Source: Actinomadura opuntiae
GTDB lineage: Bacteria; Actinomycetota; Actinomycetes; Streptosporangiales; Streptosporangiaceae
Assembly (NCBI RefSeq): GCF_030283205.1
Contig: NZ_JASNWF010000001.1
Span: 186,001-250,000 of the forward strand
Direction: 5' to 3'
DNA: 64,000 bases
Shown: positions 54,113 through 61,755 of the stretch, piece after piece
Layout of the letters: each line of letters begins with the position of its first letter
Position numbering within the stretch: the stretch's first letter is position 1
Position numbers and translations under genes: made by a program
Notes under the pieces: model-generated
What the model saw: only the letters and a program-made list of their open reading frames with translations
What the model was told of the DNA's origin: nothing
Database searches by the model: none

Positions 54113-54142
54113 AACTTACGCGGGTCTTGCCCGAGGGGTCAA
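54113..54142 (-). promoter_or_regulatory. garA promoter
   Basis: On the minus strand TTGACC (54137-54142) and TAAGTT (54113-54118) are spaced by 18 bases, giving a good sigma-A promoter about 157 bases upstream of the garA start. The rest of the 306-base gap 53957-54262 shows no gene; in mycobacteria gcvH lies at this position. Confidence 0.65.
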
Positions 54143-54262
54143 CCGGAACGGTGAACCGACCGCACCAAACTACCTTCGCCGATGATCGCCGGTCTACGCC
54201 GCCGCGCGGACGGCGCCGCCGGCGACGTCCGGGACGGCCGCTCACCGATCCCCCCGTTCCCT

Positions 54263-55009
54263 CTACGGAGACCGTATCGCGCTCACGGTCACTTTCGCGC
54301 GCGGGGTGATCGAGACGGTGGCGCCGGCGCCCTGGAGCGTCCGGACGACGCCGCCCGGGATGTTGAGCGCCGTGATCAAGGTGTGCGGGTCCCCGATGGC
54401 CAGGAACGTGTAGGGGGCGCGCAGCGGGTGCCCGTCGGCGACGACGCCGTCGCGGGCGTCGAGGAAGTAGGTGTCGACCCCGGCGCGGACGCCGTTGACC
54501 TGCACGACCTCGGCGCCGGCGTCGCGGAGCTCCTGCAGCGCGTCCAGCAGGTCGCCGGCGCGGACGCCGCCGCGGGGGTCTTGAACGGCCAGCTCGATCC
54601 CCGGCCCCTCGGCGGGGAGGGTGCCCGCGAGCAGCCCGTAGGTGGTGGCGCGCTTGCGCGCCTCCTCCAGCGCGGCGTCGCCCTGCGCGTCGCGCTGCAG
54701 TTCGGCTTTGGTCTCCTCGAGGTCACGTATGTCGCCCCGGAGCCGCTCGGACCGCTGGCCCAGATCGGCCAGGATGCCGACCAGCTCGTCCTGCCGGGCG
54801 GTGGCGAAGGTGGTGTCGCGCTTGGTCGACTGGATCTGCACGACCACCGCGAAGCCCACCACCACGCACAGCAGGCCGCCGATGAGCTGCCCCCAGCTAG
54901 CCCTGGGCCGCAGCAGCTCGATCACCCCGGTCAGGGCGCCGGGCCGGGCCTGTTCCGGCTCGGTGGGCGTCTCGGCGCCGGGCGGCGCCTCGCCGTCGTC
55001 GCCGCTCAT
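54263..55009 (-). CDS. DUF881 family protein (second copy)
   Basis: A 248-residue protein. A 40-residue acidic leader precedes one transmembrane helix (about 44-62), an extracytoplasmic coiled coil (QDELVGILADLGQRSERLRGDIRDLEETKAELQRD) and the DUF881 domain (LAGTLPAEGPGIELAVQDP, NGVRAGVDTYFLDARDG, PYTFLAIGDPHTLITALNIPGGV). The start overlaps the sbp stop in ATGA. Equivalent to Rv1825 in the mycobacterial order. Thought to be a division-related septal membrane protein family; function unproven. Confidence 0.92.
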   Translation of the reverse strand: MSGDDGEAPPGAETPTEPEQARPGALTGVIELLRPRASWGQLIGGLLCVVVGFAVVVQIQSTKRDTTFATARQDELVGILADLGQRSERLRGDIRDLEETKAELQRDAQGDAALEEARKRATTYGLLAGTLPAEGPGIELAVQDPRGGVRAGDLLDALQELRDAGAEVVQVNGVRAGVDTYFLDARDGVVADGHPLRAPYTFLAIGDPHTLITALNIPGGVVRTLQGAGATVSITPRAKVTVSAIRSP

Positions 55010-55338
55010 GCGCCGAACAGCTTCCGCCGGATCCCCGCCGCGTTGGCGAAGATCCGGATGCCGAGCACGACCACCACGCCGGTGGACAGCTGGGAGCCGA
55101 CGCCCAGCTTGTCGCCCAGGAACACGATCAGCGCCGCGATGACGGTGTTGCTGAGGAACGAGACGACGAACACCTTCTCGTCGAAGATCCCCTCCAGCCG
55201 GGCCCGGACGCCGCCGAACATGGCGTCGAGCGCGGCGACGATCGCGATGGGCAGGTAGGGCTGCAGCCACAGCGGGACGTCGGGCTGCAGGACGAAGCCC
55301 AGCGTCACGCCGATCACCAGCCCGATCAGCGCGATCAT
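55006..55338 (-). CDS. sbp: Small basic family protein (Sbp, DUF1290)
   Basis: A 110-residue membrane protein with three hydrophobic helices. MIALIGLVIGVTLGFVLQPDVPLWLQPYLPIAIVAALDAMFGGVRARLEGIFDEKVFVVSFLSNTVIAALIVFLGDKLGVGSQL is the family consensus, found next to division genes in Gram-positive bacteria. It lies between two DUF881 genes. Its start overlaps the stop of a 32-codon frame, and its stop overlaps the start of the second DUF881 gene, so the cluster is tightly coupled. Confidence 0.94.
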   Translation of the reverse strand: MIALIGLVIGVTLGFVLQPDVPLWLQPYLPIAIVAALDAMFGGVRARLEGIFDEKVFVVSFLSNTVIAALIVFLGDKLGVGSQLSTGVVVVLGIRIFANAAGIRRKLFGA

Positions 55339-55433
55339 GCCCGGTCCGTCCCTTCCCCGCCCGCCGGCCCCAGGTTCATAGCCCCTGCGCTCCTCGCCCC
55401 CGCGTTCATCCCGCCCACGTTCATCGCGCCCAT
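55335..55433 (-). CDS. Possible 32-residue leader peptide before sbp
   Basis: A short frame from ATG at 55433 to a TGA that overlaps the sbp ATG. The peptide has three imperfect repeats built on Met-Asn-x-Gly (MGAMNVGGMNAG, GAMNLG). There is no strong ribosome-binding site. The stop-start overlap and the seven-base gap after the upstream DUF881 gene suggest it is translated in passing and couples the genes. It could also be accidental. Confidence 0.3.
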   Translation of the reverse strand: MGAMNVGGMNAGARSAGAMNLGPAGGEGTDRA

Positions 55434-55440
55434 CGCCGCG

Positions 55441-56343
55441 TCACCCGCCCGCTCCCGGAGCGGGCACGGCGTACCTCAGCGCGAGCGCGCCGGCCGCGGG
55501 CAGCCGCGCGCCGGACGTGCGCCGTGTGCCGTACCGCAGGCCGTAGCGCTCTTCCAGGGCGCGCAGCCTGCGGTCGGCGGCCGAGCCGGTGAACGCCTCG
55601 CGCATGCGGTCCGGGTCGCCGAGCGCCGTCACCTCGTACGGGCCGGACAGCGGACGGTAGTCGACCAGGATCGCCTCGCCCGCGGTGCGGATCGCGGTGA
55701 CCGGCGTGAGCCGCCGCCCGTTGATCCCGATGGCGGTGGCGCCCGCCGCCCAGAGCCCGTTGACCAGCACCTGAAGATCCTGATCATAGACCCGGCCGCC
55801 CGCGCCGCCGCCGCCATCGTCACCGTCGGAGCCGGCGCCGGGCGCGTCGTCCACGGTGACGACGAGGCCGGAGCCCCCCGCGGGCTCGGCGGCCGCGGCG
55901 GCGGCCTGCGCGGTGAGGTCCTGCCGGGCCCGGCGGCCCGCTGAGCTGCGCGCGAGGGCGGCGGCCCGCTCCTTGCCGGTGTCGGCGCGCAGCCGGTCGA
56001 GACGGCGCTGCAGGGCGTCGGTCTCGCCGGTGCGGGCGTGGATCTGGTCGATGAGGCGGGAGCGCTCCTTGGCCGCCACGGGCTCGCTGCGGCGCACCTG
56101 GACGCCGGCCACGGCGATCAGGACGCCGATGGCGACCAGCACCGCGATCATCCCGCTCCCTCGCAGGCGCCCGCCGCGCGGACGGGTCCCGCCGGCGGCC
56201 GCGCGGCGCGCCGCGGCCTCGGCGTAGCCGGGGTCGAGCAGCTTGCCGGAGAACAGGTCGGACAGCAGGGACATCGACGCGTCGGGGCGGCGCCATCCGG
56301 CTTCCCGCTCCGCCTCGTCCGGTCCCCGTCGTCGCGCGATCAC
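55441..56343 (-). CDS. DUF881 family protein (first copy)
   Basis: A 300-residue protein. A basic cytoplasmic leader of about 64 residues precedes one transmembrane helix (65-82) and a coiled coil (RSRLIDQIHARTGETDALQRRLDRLRADTGKERAAAL). The DUF881 domain follows (GSGLVVTVDDAPGAG, YDQDLQVLVNGLWAAGATAIGINGRRLTPVTAIRTAGEAILVDYRPLSGPYEVTALGDP), then a Gly/Ala-rich tail. The GTG at 56343 begins it. Equivalent to Rv1823; first gene of DUF881-sbp-DUF881. A Gly/Asp-rich insertion lies in the domain around residue 170. Confidence 0.92.
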   Translation of the reverse strand: MIARRRGPDEAEREAGWRRPDASMSLLSDLFSGKLLDPGYAEAAARRAAAGGTRPRGGRLRGSGMIAVLVAIGVLIAVAGVQVRRSEPVAAKERSRLIDQIHARTGETDALQRRLDRLRADTGKERAAALARSSAGRRARQDLTAQAAAAAAEPAGGSGLVVTVDDAPGAGSDGDDGGGGAGGRVYDQDLQVLVNGLWAAGATAIGINGRRLTPVTAIRTAGEAILVDYRPLSGPYEVTALGDPDRMREAFTGSAADRRLRALEERYGLRYGTRRTSGARLPAAGALALRYAVPAPGAGG

Positions 56344-56415
56344 CGCACCATGATGGCAAGCCGTACCAAATCGAGCGCCGTCCCCCGGCCCGGCGCGCCG
56401 ATCGGACGGTACCGG

Positions 56416-57060
56416 TCAGGTGACGGCGGCGCGCGTGCGGTCCAGGCCGATGCGCACGGCGAGCCCGCCGAGCACGGTGCCCATCGCGTAGCGCTGGACG
56501 CGCTGCCAGGCCGGGCGGCGGGCCAGGAACGCGGCGATGCCTCCGGCGCCGAGCGCGATCAGGCAGTTCACGGTGATCGCGACGGTGATCTGGGTGAGCC
56601 CGAGCAGCAGGCTCTGCAGGGCGACGTGGCCGCGCGAGGGGTCGACGAACTGCGGCAGCAGCGACACGTACAGGATCGCGATCTTGGGGTTGAGCAGGTT
56701 GGTCACCAGGCCCATGAGGAACAGCCGCCGCGGCGGGTCGGCGGGCAGCTCCCTGGGCGCGAACACGGCGGTCCCGCCCGGCCGGACCGTCTGCCACGCC
56801 AGCCACAGCAGGTAGGCGGCGCCGGCGATCTTCAGCGCCGCGTACACCGGCGGGACGACCTGGAAGACCGTCGTGATGCCGGCGGTGGCGGCCAGCACGT
56901 ACACGAGGAAGCCGAGGGCGACGCCGCCGAGCGAGATGAACCCGGCGCGGCGGCCCTGCGTCACCGACCGCGACACCAGGTAGATCATGTTCGGCCCCGG
57001 GATGAGGACGAGCCCGAGCGCGACGAGGGCGATGCCCGCCAGGGAGGAGGGAGAGATCAT
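56416..57060 (-). CDS. LysE family translocator
   Basis: A 214-residue exporter with six hydrophobic helices. LALGLVLIPGPNMIYLVSRSVTQGRRAGFISLGGVALGFLVYVLAATAGI is the LysE/RhtB signature with the PGP motif, and GLVTNLLNPKIAILYVSLLPQF the second conserved block. It should export an amino acid or related small molecule. TAGCAT (-10, minus strand) ends seven bases before the ATG and TTGCAC is its -35 at 17 bases, so the mRNA is probably leaderless. It is divergent from a MocR regulator that sits over the same promoter. Confidence 0.93.
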   Translation of the reverse strand: MISPSSLAGIALVALGLVLIPGPNMIYLVSRSVTQGRRAGFISLGGVALGFLVYVLAATAGITTVFQVVPPVYAALKIAGAAYLLWLAWQTVRPGGTAVFAPRELPADPPRRLFLMGLVTNLLNPKIAILYVSLLPQFVDPSRGHVALQSLLLGLTQITVAITVNCLIALGAGGIAAFLARRPAWQRVQRYAMGTVLGGLAVRIGLDRTRAAVT

Positions 57061-57120
57061 TGCACCGATGCTAGCTATCAGCTCAATTCGGTGCAATACT
57101 GACAATGTTCTCGGTGCAAT
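57059..57120. promoter_or_regulatory. Three TCGGTGCAAT sites in the lysE/mocR divergent region
   Basis: The 10-mer TCGGTGCAAT occurs at 57088-57097 and 57111-57120 (direct, 23 bases apart) and inverted at 57059-57068. The first direct copy contains the -35 of lysE (TTGCAC, minus strand, 57091-57096), and the inverted copy covers its -10 end (57068-57073) and start codon. The second direct copy lies just before the mocR ribosome-binding site. MocR-type regulators bind direct repeats, so this is a probable operator set. Confidence 0.78.
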
Positions 57121-57133
57121 GCGGAGGAGCGGC

Positions 57134-58474
57134 ATGGACGACTACCGGAGGGTCGCCGATGCGGTCGCCGCCGACATCGCGGCGGGGCGGCTGCGTCCCG
57201 GCGACCGGCTGCCGCCGCAGCGCGCGTTCGCCCGCCGCCGCGGCATCGCCGCCTCGACGGCCGCGCGCGTCTACCGGGAGCTGGGTCGGCGCGGACTGGT
57301 GGTCGGCGAGGTGGGGCGCGGGACGTTCGTGCTCGCCGCGGACCGGCGGCCGGCCCCCGCGCTGGCCGAACCGGCGGACGCCCGCGTCGACCTGGAGCTC
57401 AACTACCCGGTCGTGCCGGAGCAGGCCCCGCTGCTGGCCGCCGGCCTCGACCGGCTGACGCGCCCGGACGCGCTGGACGCGGCGCTCGCCCCGGTCGGCG
57501 TGGCGGGCACGCCGACGGCGCGCGAGGCCGCGGCAACGCTGCTGACCGCGGGCGGCTGGGCGCCCGCGCCGGACGCGGTGCTGTTCGCCGGGAGCGGCCG
57601 GCAGGCGATCGCCGCGGTGGTGGCCGCGCTGATCCCGGCGGGCGGGCGGCTCGCGGTCGAGGCACTGACCTACCCGGTGATCAAGGGGGTCGCGGCCAGG
57701 CTCGGCGTCACCCCGGTCCCGGTCACGATGGACAAGCACGGGATGGTCCCGGACGCGCTCGCCGCCGCCCACCGCGCCGCGCCGCTCGCCGGCGTCTACG
57801 TCCAGCCCACGCTGCACAACCCGTACGGGACGACGATGCCGGAGGCGCGGCGGGCCGAGCTCGCCGACATGCTCGACCGGCTCGGGCTGTATGCGATCGA
57901 GGACCGGATCTGGGCGTTCCTGCGCGCGGACGGCCCGCCGCCGCTGGCGTCGTTCGCCCCGGACCGCACGGTCCTCGTCGACAGCCTCTCCAAGCGCCTG
58001 GCGCCCGGGCTGAGCGTTGGGTTCGCGGTCGCCCCGCGGCGGGTGGCGGGCCGGGTCGCCGCCGCGCTGCGGTCGGGCGCGTGGGCGCCGGCGGGCTTCG
58101 CGCTGGAGGCGGCGGCCGGCTGGATCGCCGACGGGACGGTCGAGACGATCGTCAAGGCGAAGCGGGAGGACGCCGCCGGCCGGCAGCGCATCGCGGCGCG
58201 GCGGCTGGCCGGCGCCGCCGTCCGGTCCGATCCGGTCTCGTACTTCTGCTGGTGGGAGCTGCCCGCGCCGTGGCGGGCCGAGACGTTCGTGGCCGCGGCC
58301 GCGCGGCGCGGCATCGCCGTCACGCCCGCCGCCGCGTTCGTGGTGGGCGGTGCCGCCGCGCCGCGGGCGGTCCGGTTCGGCCTGGCCTCGCCGCCGCGCG
58401 ACGTCCTGGCCCGGGCGCTGGACGTGCTGGCGGAGATCGCCAGCGGCACGCCCGACGACGTCTCCGTCGACTGA
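57134..58474 (+). CDS. MocR/PdxR-type GntR regulator with aminotransferase domain
   Basis: A 446-residue fusion. Residues 1-68 are a GntR winged helix (RRVADAVAADIAAGRLRPGDRLPPQRAFARRRGIAASTAARVYRELGRRGLVVGEVGRGTFV). Residues 80-435 form a fold-type I aminotransferase with the PLP Lys at 287 (VDSLSKRLAPGLSVGF) and the HNPYGTTM loop. Such proteins sense PLP-bound amino acids or pyridoxal. GGAGG lies seven bases before the ATG. It is divergent from the LysE exporter, its likely target; the ligand may be the exported amino acid. Confidence 0.93.
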   Translation: MDDYRRVADAVAADIAAGRLRPGDRLPPQRAFARRRGIAASTAARVYRELGRRGLVVGEVGRGTFVLAADRRPAPALAEPADARVDLELNYPVVPEQAPLLAAGLDRLTRPDALDAALAPVGVAGTPTAREAAATLLTAGGWAPAPDAVLFAGSGRQAIAAVVAALIPAGGRLAVEALTYPVIKGVAARLGVTPVPVTMDKHGMVPDALAAAHRAAPLAGVYVQPTLHNPYGTTMPEARRAELADMLDRLGLYAIEDRIWAFLRADGPPPLASFAPDRTVLVDSLSKRLAPGLSVGFAVAPRRVAGRVAAALRSGAWAPAGFALEAAAGWIADGTVETIVKAKREDAAGRQRIAARRLAGAAVRSDPVSYFCWWELPAPWRAETFVAAAARRGIAVTPAAAFVVGGAAAPRAVRFGLASPPRDVLARALDVLAEIASGTPDDVSVD

Positions 58475-58559
58475 GCAGGGGCGGCGCTGGACGCGGGCCC
58501 CGGCGTCGTTCATGTTCTTCTGGGGGCGGGCGGCCCTCCGGAGCGGATGGGGGCGTGGC

Positions 58560-60206
58560 GTGATCGAGGTGCGCGGGGTCGGGCAGCGGGTGGACGGGGG
58601 GCGCCGCACGCTGCGGGACGTGTCGCTGACGATCGGGGCCGGGGAGCTGGTGGCGATCATCGGCGGCAGCGGGTCCGGCAAGACGACGCTGCTGGACGCG
58701 ATCGCCGGAGTGCGTCCGCCCGCCGAGGGCGAGGTGCGCTATGAGGGCGCCACGGGCTCGCTGGGGTACGTGCCGCAGGACGACATCGTCCACATGGACC
58801 TTCCGCTGCGGCGCACGCTGCGGTACGCCGCAGGCTTGCGGCTGCCCGCGGGCACGGCTCCGGAGGACGCCGAGAAGGCCGTGGACGGCGTGCTGGACGA
58901 CCTGGCCCTCACCGGGCGCGCGGGGCAGCGCGTCGGGAGCCTGAGCGGCGGGGAGCGCAAGCGGGCGAGCATCGCGGTGGAGCTGCTGACGCGTCCGCGG
59001 GTGTTCTTCCTCGACGAGCCGACCTCGGGCCTCGACCCGGCGTCGGCCGCCGACCTCATGCGGCTGCTGCGCGGCCTCGCCGACGCGGGCACGACCGTCG
59101 TCATGACCACCCACCATCCGCCGGACGTCGCGGTGTGCGACCGGGTGGCGGTGCTGGCGCTGGACGGGCGGCTGGCCTTCCACGGCTCCCCGGACGAGGC
59201 GCTGGAGGAGTTCGAGGCCGGCGCGGTCGACGACATCTACCTGCGGCTCGCCGGCGCCGCGTCGCCCGGCTGGGAGAACCGGTTCCGCCGCCCCGGCGGC
59301 GGCGCGGCGGCCGGGCCCGGAGTGGGGGCGGTACGGCAGTGGGCGCTGCTGACGCGGCGCAACCTCGATCTGCTGACCCGCAACCGGCTGACCCTCGCGG
59401 TGCTGGCGGGGTCGCCGGTCATGGTGCTGGCGATGTTCGCGGTGCTGTTCCGGCCGGGCGCGTTCGCGCCGGACTCGCCGAGCCCGGGCGCGACCGTGAT
59501 GATCCTCTTCTGGATCGCCTTCGGCGGGTTCTTCTTCGGGCTGACCTACGGGCTGCTGCAGGTCTGCACCGAGCTGCCGGTGCTGCGGCGCGAACGGCTC
59601 ACCGGCCTGCGGATCGGGCCGTACGTTCTGGCGAAGGCCGCCGTCCTGCTGCCGCTCCTGGCGGTGGTGGACGCGCTGATGCTCGGCGTCCTGCGCGCTC
59701 TCGACCGGCTGCCGGCGATGGGGTGGCGGACGTTCGGGGAGCTGTTCGTCACGCTGCTGCTGTGCTCGGTGGCCGCGCTGGCGCTGGGGCTGCTGGTGTC
59801 GGCTTCGGTGACCGACCCGGCGCAGGCGACGATGGCGCTGCCGATGCTGTGCTTCCCGCAGGTGCTGTTCGTCGGCGCGATCCTGCCCGTCCCGGTGATG
59901 GCGGCGCCGGGACGGTGGCTGAGCTGCGCGATGTCGAACCGGTGGGCCTTCGAGGCGCTCGGGCACAGCCTGGGCGTCGAGCGGCTGTGGGGGTCGGGCC
60001 GCTCACCGCTGGGACCGCCGCTGCTGGCCTCCTACGGCGGCACGTTCTCGCGGGCGGTGACGGCGGACTGGGCGATCCTCGCCGGCTTCACGGCGCTGTT
60101 CCTCGCGGGGACGGCCGCGGTCCTCGCCCGCCGCACCCGGACCTCCCCCGGCCTCCCGTCCCGGCCGGCGCATAGAACCTCCCCAAACTCAGACACACCG
60201 TCCTAA
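58560..60206 (+). CDS. ABCG-type half transporter (fused ATPase-permease)
   Basis: A 548-residue transporter. The ATPase (1-235) has Walker A GGSGSGKTTLL, signature SLSGGERKRASIAVELL, Walker B VFFLDEPTSGLD and H-loop MTTHH. The membrane part (about 265-545) is ABC2-like, with six helices. The order ATPase then membrane domain and the RERLTGLRIGPYVLAKA segment are those of the white/ABCG subfamily. The GTG at 58560 is chosen from the VIEVRGVGQR opening; an ATG at 58512 is possible. The substrate is unknown. It is 85 bases after mocR and may be cotranscribed. Confidence 0.9.
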   Translation: MIEVRGVGQRVDGGRRTLRDVSLTIGAGELVAIIGGSGSGKTTLLDAIAGVRPPAEGEVRYEGATGSLGYVPQDDIVHMDLPLRRTLRYAAGLRLPAGTAPEDAEKAVDGVLDDLALTGRAGQRVGSLSGGERKRASIAVELLTRPRVFFLDEPTSGLDPASAADLMRLLRGLADAGTTVVMTTHHPPDVAVCDRVAVLALDGRLAFHGSPDEALEEFEAGAVDDIYLRLAGAASPGWENRFRRPGGGAAAGPGVGAVRQWALLTRRNLDLLTRNRLTLAVLAGSPVMVLAMFAVLFRPGAFAPDSPSPGATVMILFWIAFGGFFFGLTYGLLQVCTELPVLRRERLTGLRIGPYVLAKAAVLLPLLAVVDALMLGVLRALDRLPAMGWRTFGELFVTLLLCSVAALALGLLVSASVTDPAQATMALPMLCFPQVLFVGAILPVPVMAAPGRWLSCAMSNRWAFEALGHSLGVERLWGSGRSPLGPPLLASYGGTFSRAVTADWAILAGFTALFLAGTAAVLARRTRTSPGLPSRPAHRTSPNSDTPS

Positions 60207-60291
60207 AAAGGTCATAACATCCCCTTGTCGCCCCTTCCTCGATTTCGGACCGTTCTGATGAGGAGTGCGGTTTGTACTCGGGGGTGCGAGA

Positions 60292-61728
60292 ATGTCCGCT
60301 TCAATCGATTCCTGGGCGGGGACGACGCCCGACGCCGACGCCGAGTACGCCTCGACCCGCCGGCTGGACGAGCTCCGGGCCGCGGAGTACCGCCACCTCG
60401 ACGCGGACGGCCGCGTCTACCTGGACTACACCGGGTCGGGCGTGGCGGCCGATGCGCAGATCCGCGCGCACGCCGCACGGCTCCTCGGGCACTGCTACGG
60501 CAACCCGCATTCGGAGAACCCGACCTCCAGCGCGTCGACCGAGCTGGTCGAGCGGGCGCGCGCCGCGGTCCTGCGCTTCTTCAACGCCTCCCCCGCCGAG
60601 TACCAGGTCGTGTTCACGCCGAACGCGACGGGCGCGTGCCGCCTGGTCGGCGAGGCGTACCCGTTCCGGCGCGGGACCCGGCTGGTGCTCACCGGCGACA
60701 ACCACAACTCGGTGAACGGGATCCGCGAGTTCGCCCGGGCGCGCGGCGCCCAGGTCGTCCACCTGCCCGTCCGCGGGCCGGAGCTGCGCGTTCCGGGCGA
60801 CGACGTGCGCGGCGCGCTCGCCCGCCGGCGCGGGCTCCTCGTCTACCCGGCGCAGAGCAACTTCACCGGCGTCCAGCACCCCCTGGAGTGGGTGGACCTC
60901 GCGCACGCGCACGGGTACGACGTGCTGCTCGACGCGGCGGCGTTCGTCCCCGCCAACCGCCTCGACCTCAGCCGGACGCGGCCCGACTTCGTCCCCGTCA
61001 GCTGGTACAAGGTGTTCGGCTACCCGACCGGCGTCGGCGTCCTGGTCGCGCACCGCGCGGCGCTCGCCCGGCTGCGCCGCCCCTGGTTCGCGGGCGGCAC
61101 GATCCAGGCGGTCAGCGCGCTCGGCGGCTGGCACGTCCCGGCCGGCGACGAGACCGCGTTCGAGGACGGCACCCTGAACTTCCTGTCGATCCCGGACGTG
61201 GAGTTCGGCATCCGCTGGATCGAGGACATCGGCGTCGACCTGATCCACCGCCGGGTCGCCCGCCTCACCTCCTGGCTCCTGCACCGCCTCGGCGGGCTGC
61301 GGCACACCGGCGGCTCCCCAATGATCCGCGTCTACGGCCCCGGCGGCGCGGACCGGCGCGGCGGCACCGTCGCGTTCAACGTGCTCGACCGGCGCGGCCG
61401 CATCGTGGACGAGCGGATCGTCGCCCGCGACACCACCGCCGCCGGGATCTCGATCCGCACCGGCTGCTTCTGCAACCCGGGCGCCGGGGAGGGCGCCTTC
61501 CGCATCTCCGAGCGCGCCCTGCGCGACCGCCGGACGCTGCGCGGCGGCATGCGGAACCTCGACGAGTACCTCGACCTGCTGCACCTGCCGAGCGGCGGCG
61601 CCGTCCGCGCCTCGCTCGGCCTGGTGTCCAACGTCACAGACGTCGAGCGGCTCGTCGCCTTCCTGGCGGAGACCTACGGCGACCGGGAGCCCGACGCGAC
61701 CGGCCTGAGGCCCCGCGAGCGCTGCTGA
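60292..61728 (+). CDS. Class V aminotransferase (cysteine desulfurase/MoCo sulfurase-like)
   Basis: A 478-residue PLP enzyme. The PLP Lys is Lys240 (VSWYKVFGYPTGVG), the cofactor Asp lies in DVLLDAAAFVP, and Cys392 and Cys394 (RTGCFCNPGAGE) sit where the active Cys of molybdenum-cofactor sulfurases lies. HCYGNPHSENPTSSASTELVE and NFTGVQHPLEWVD are shared with the N-terminal domain of MOCOS and related fungal desulfurases. It lacks the C-terminal MOSC domain. It may supply sulfur from cysteine to an unknown acceptor. No strong ribosome-binding site precedes the ATG at 60292. Confidence 0.85.
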   Translation: MSASIDSWAGTTPDADAEYASTRRLDELRAAEYRHLDADGRVYLDYTGSGVAADAQIRAHAARLLGHCYGNPHSENPTSSASTELVERARAAVLRFFNASPAEYQVVFTPNATGACRLVGEAYPFRRGTRLVLTGDNHNSVNGIREFARARGAQVVHLPVRGPELRVPGDDVRGALARRRGLLVYPAQSNFTGVQHPLEWVDLAHAHGYDVLLDAAAFVPANRLDLSRTRPDFVPVSWYKVFGYPTGVGVLVAHRAALARLRRPWFAGGTIQAVSALGGWHVPAGDETAFEDGTLNFLSIPDVEFGIRWIEDIGVDLIHRRVARLTSWLLHRLGGLRHTGGSPMIRVYGPGGADRRGGTVAFNVLDRRGRIVDERIVARDTTAAGISIRTGCFCNPGAGEGAFRISERALRDRRTLRGGMRNLDEYLDLLHLPSGGAVRASLGLVSNVTDVERLVAFLAETYGDREPDATGLRPRERC

Positions 61729-61755
61729 CCCCCGCGCGCCCCAAGAGCCCGTGCC

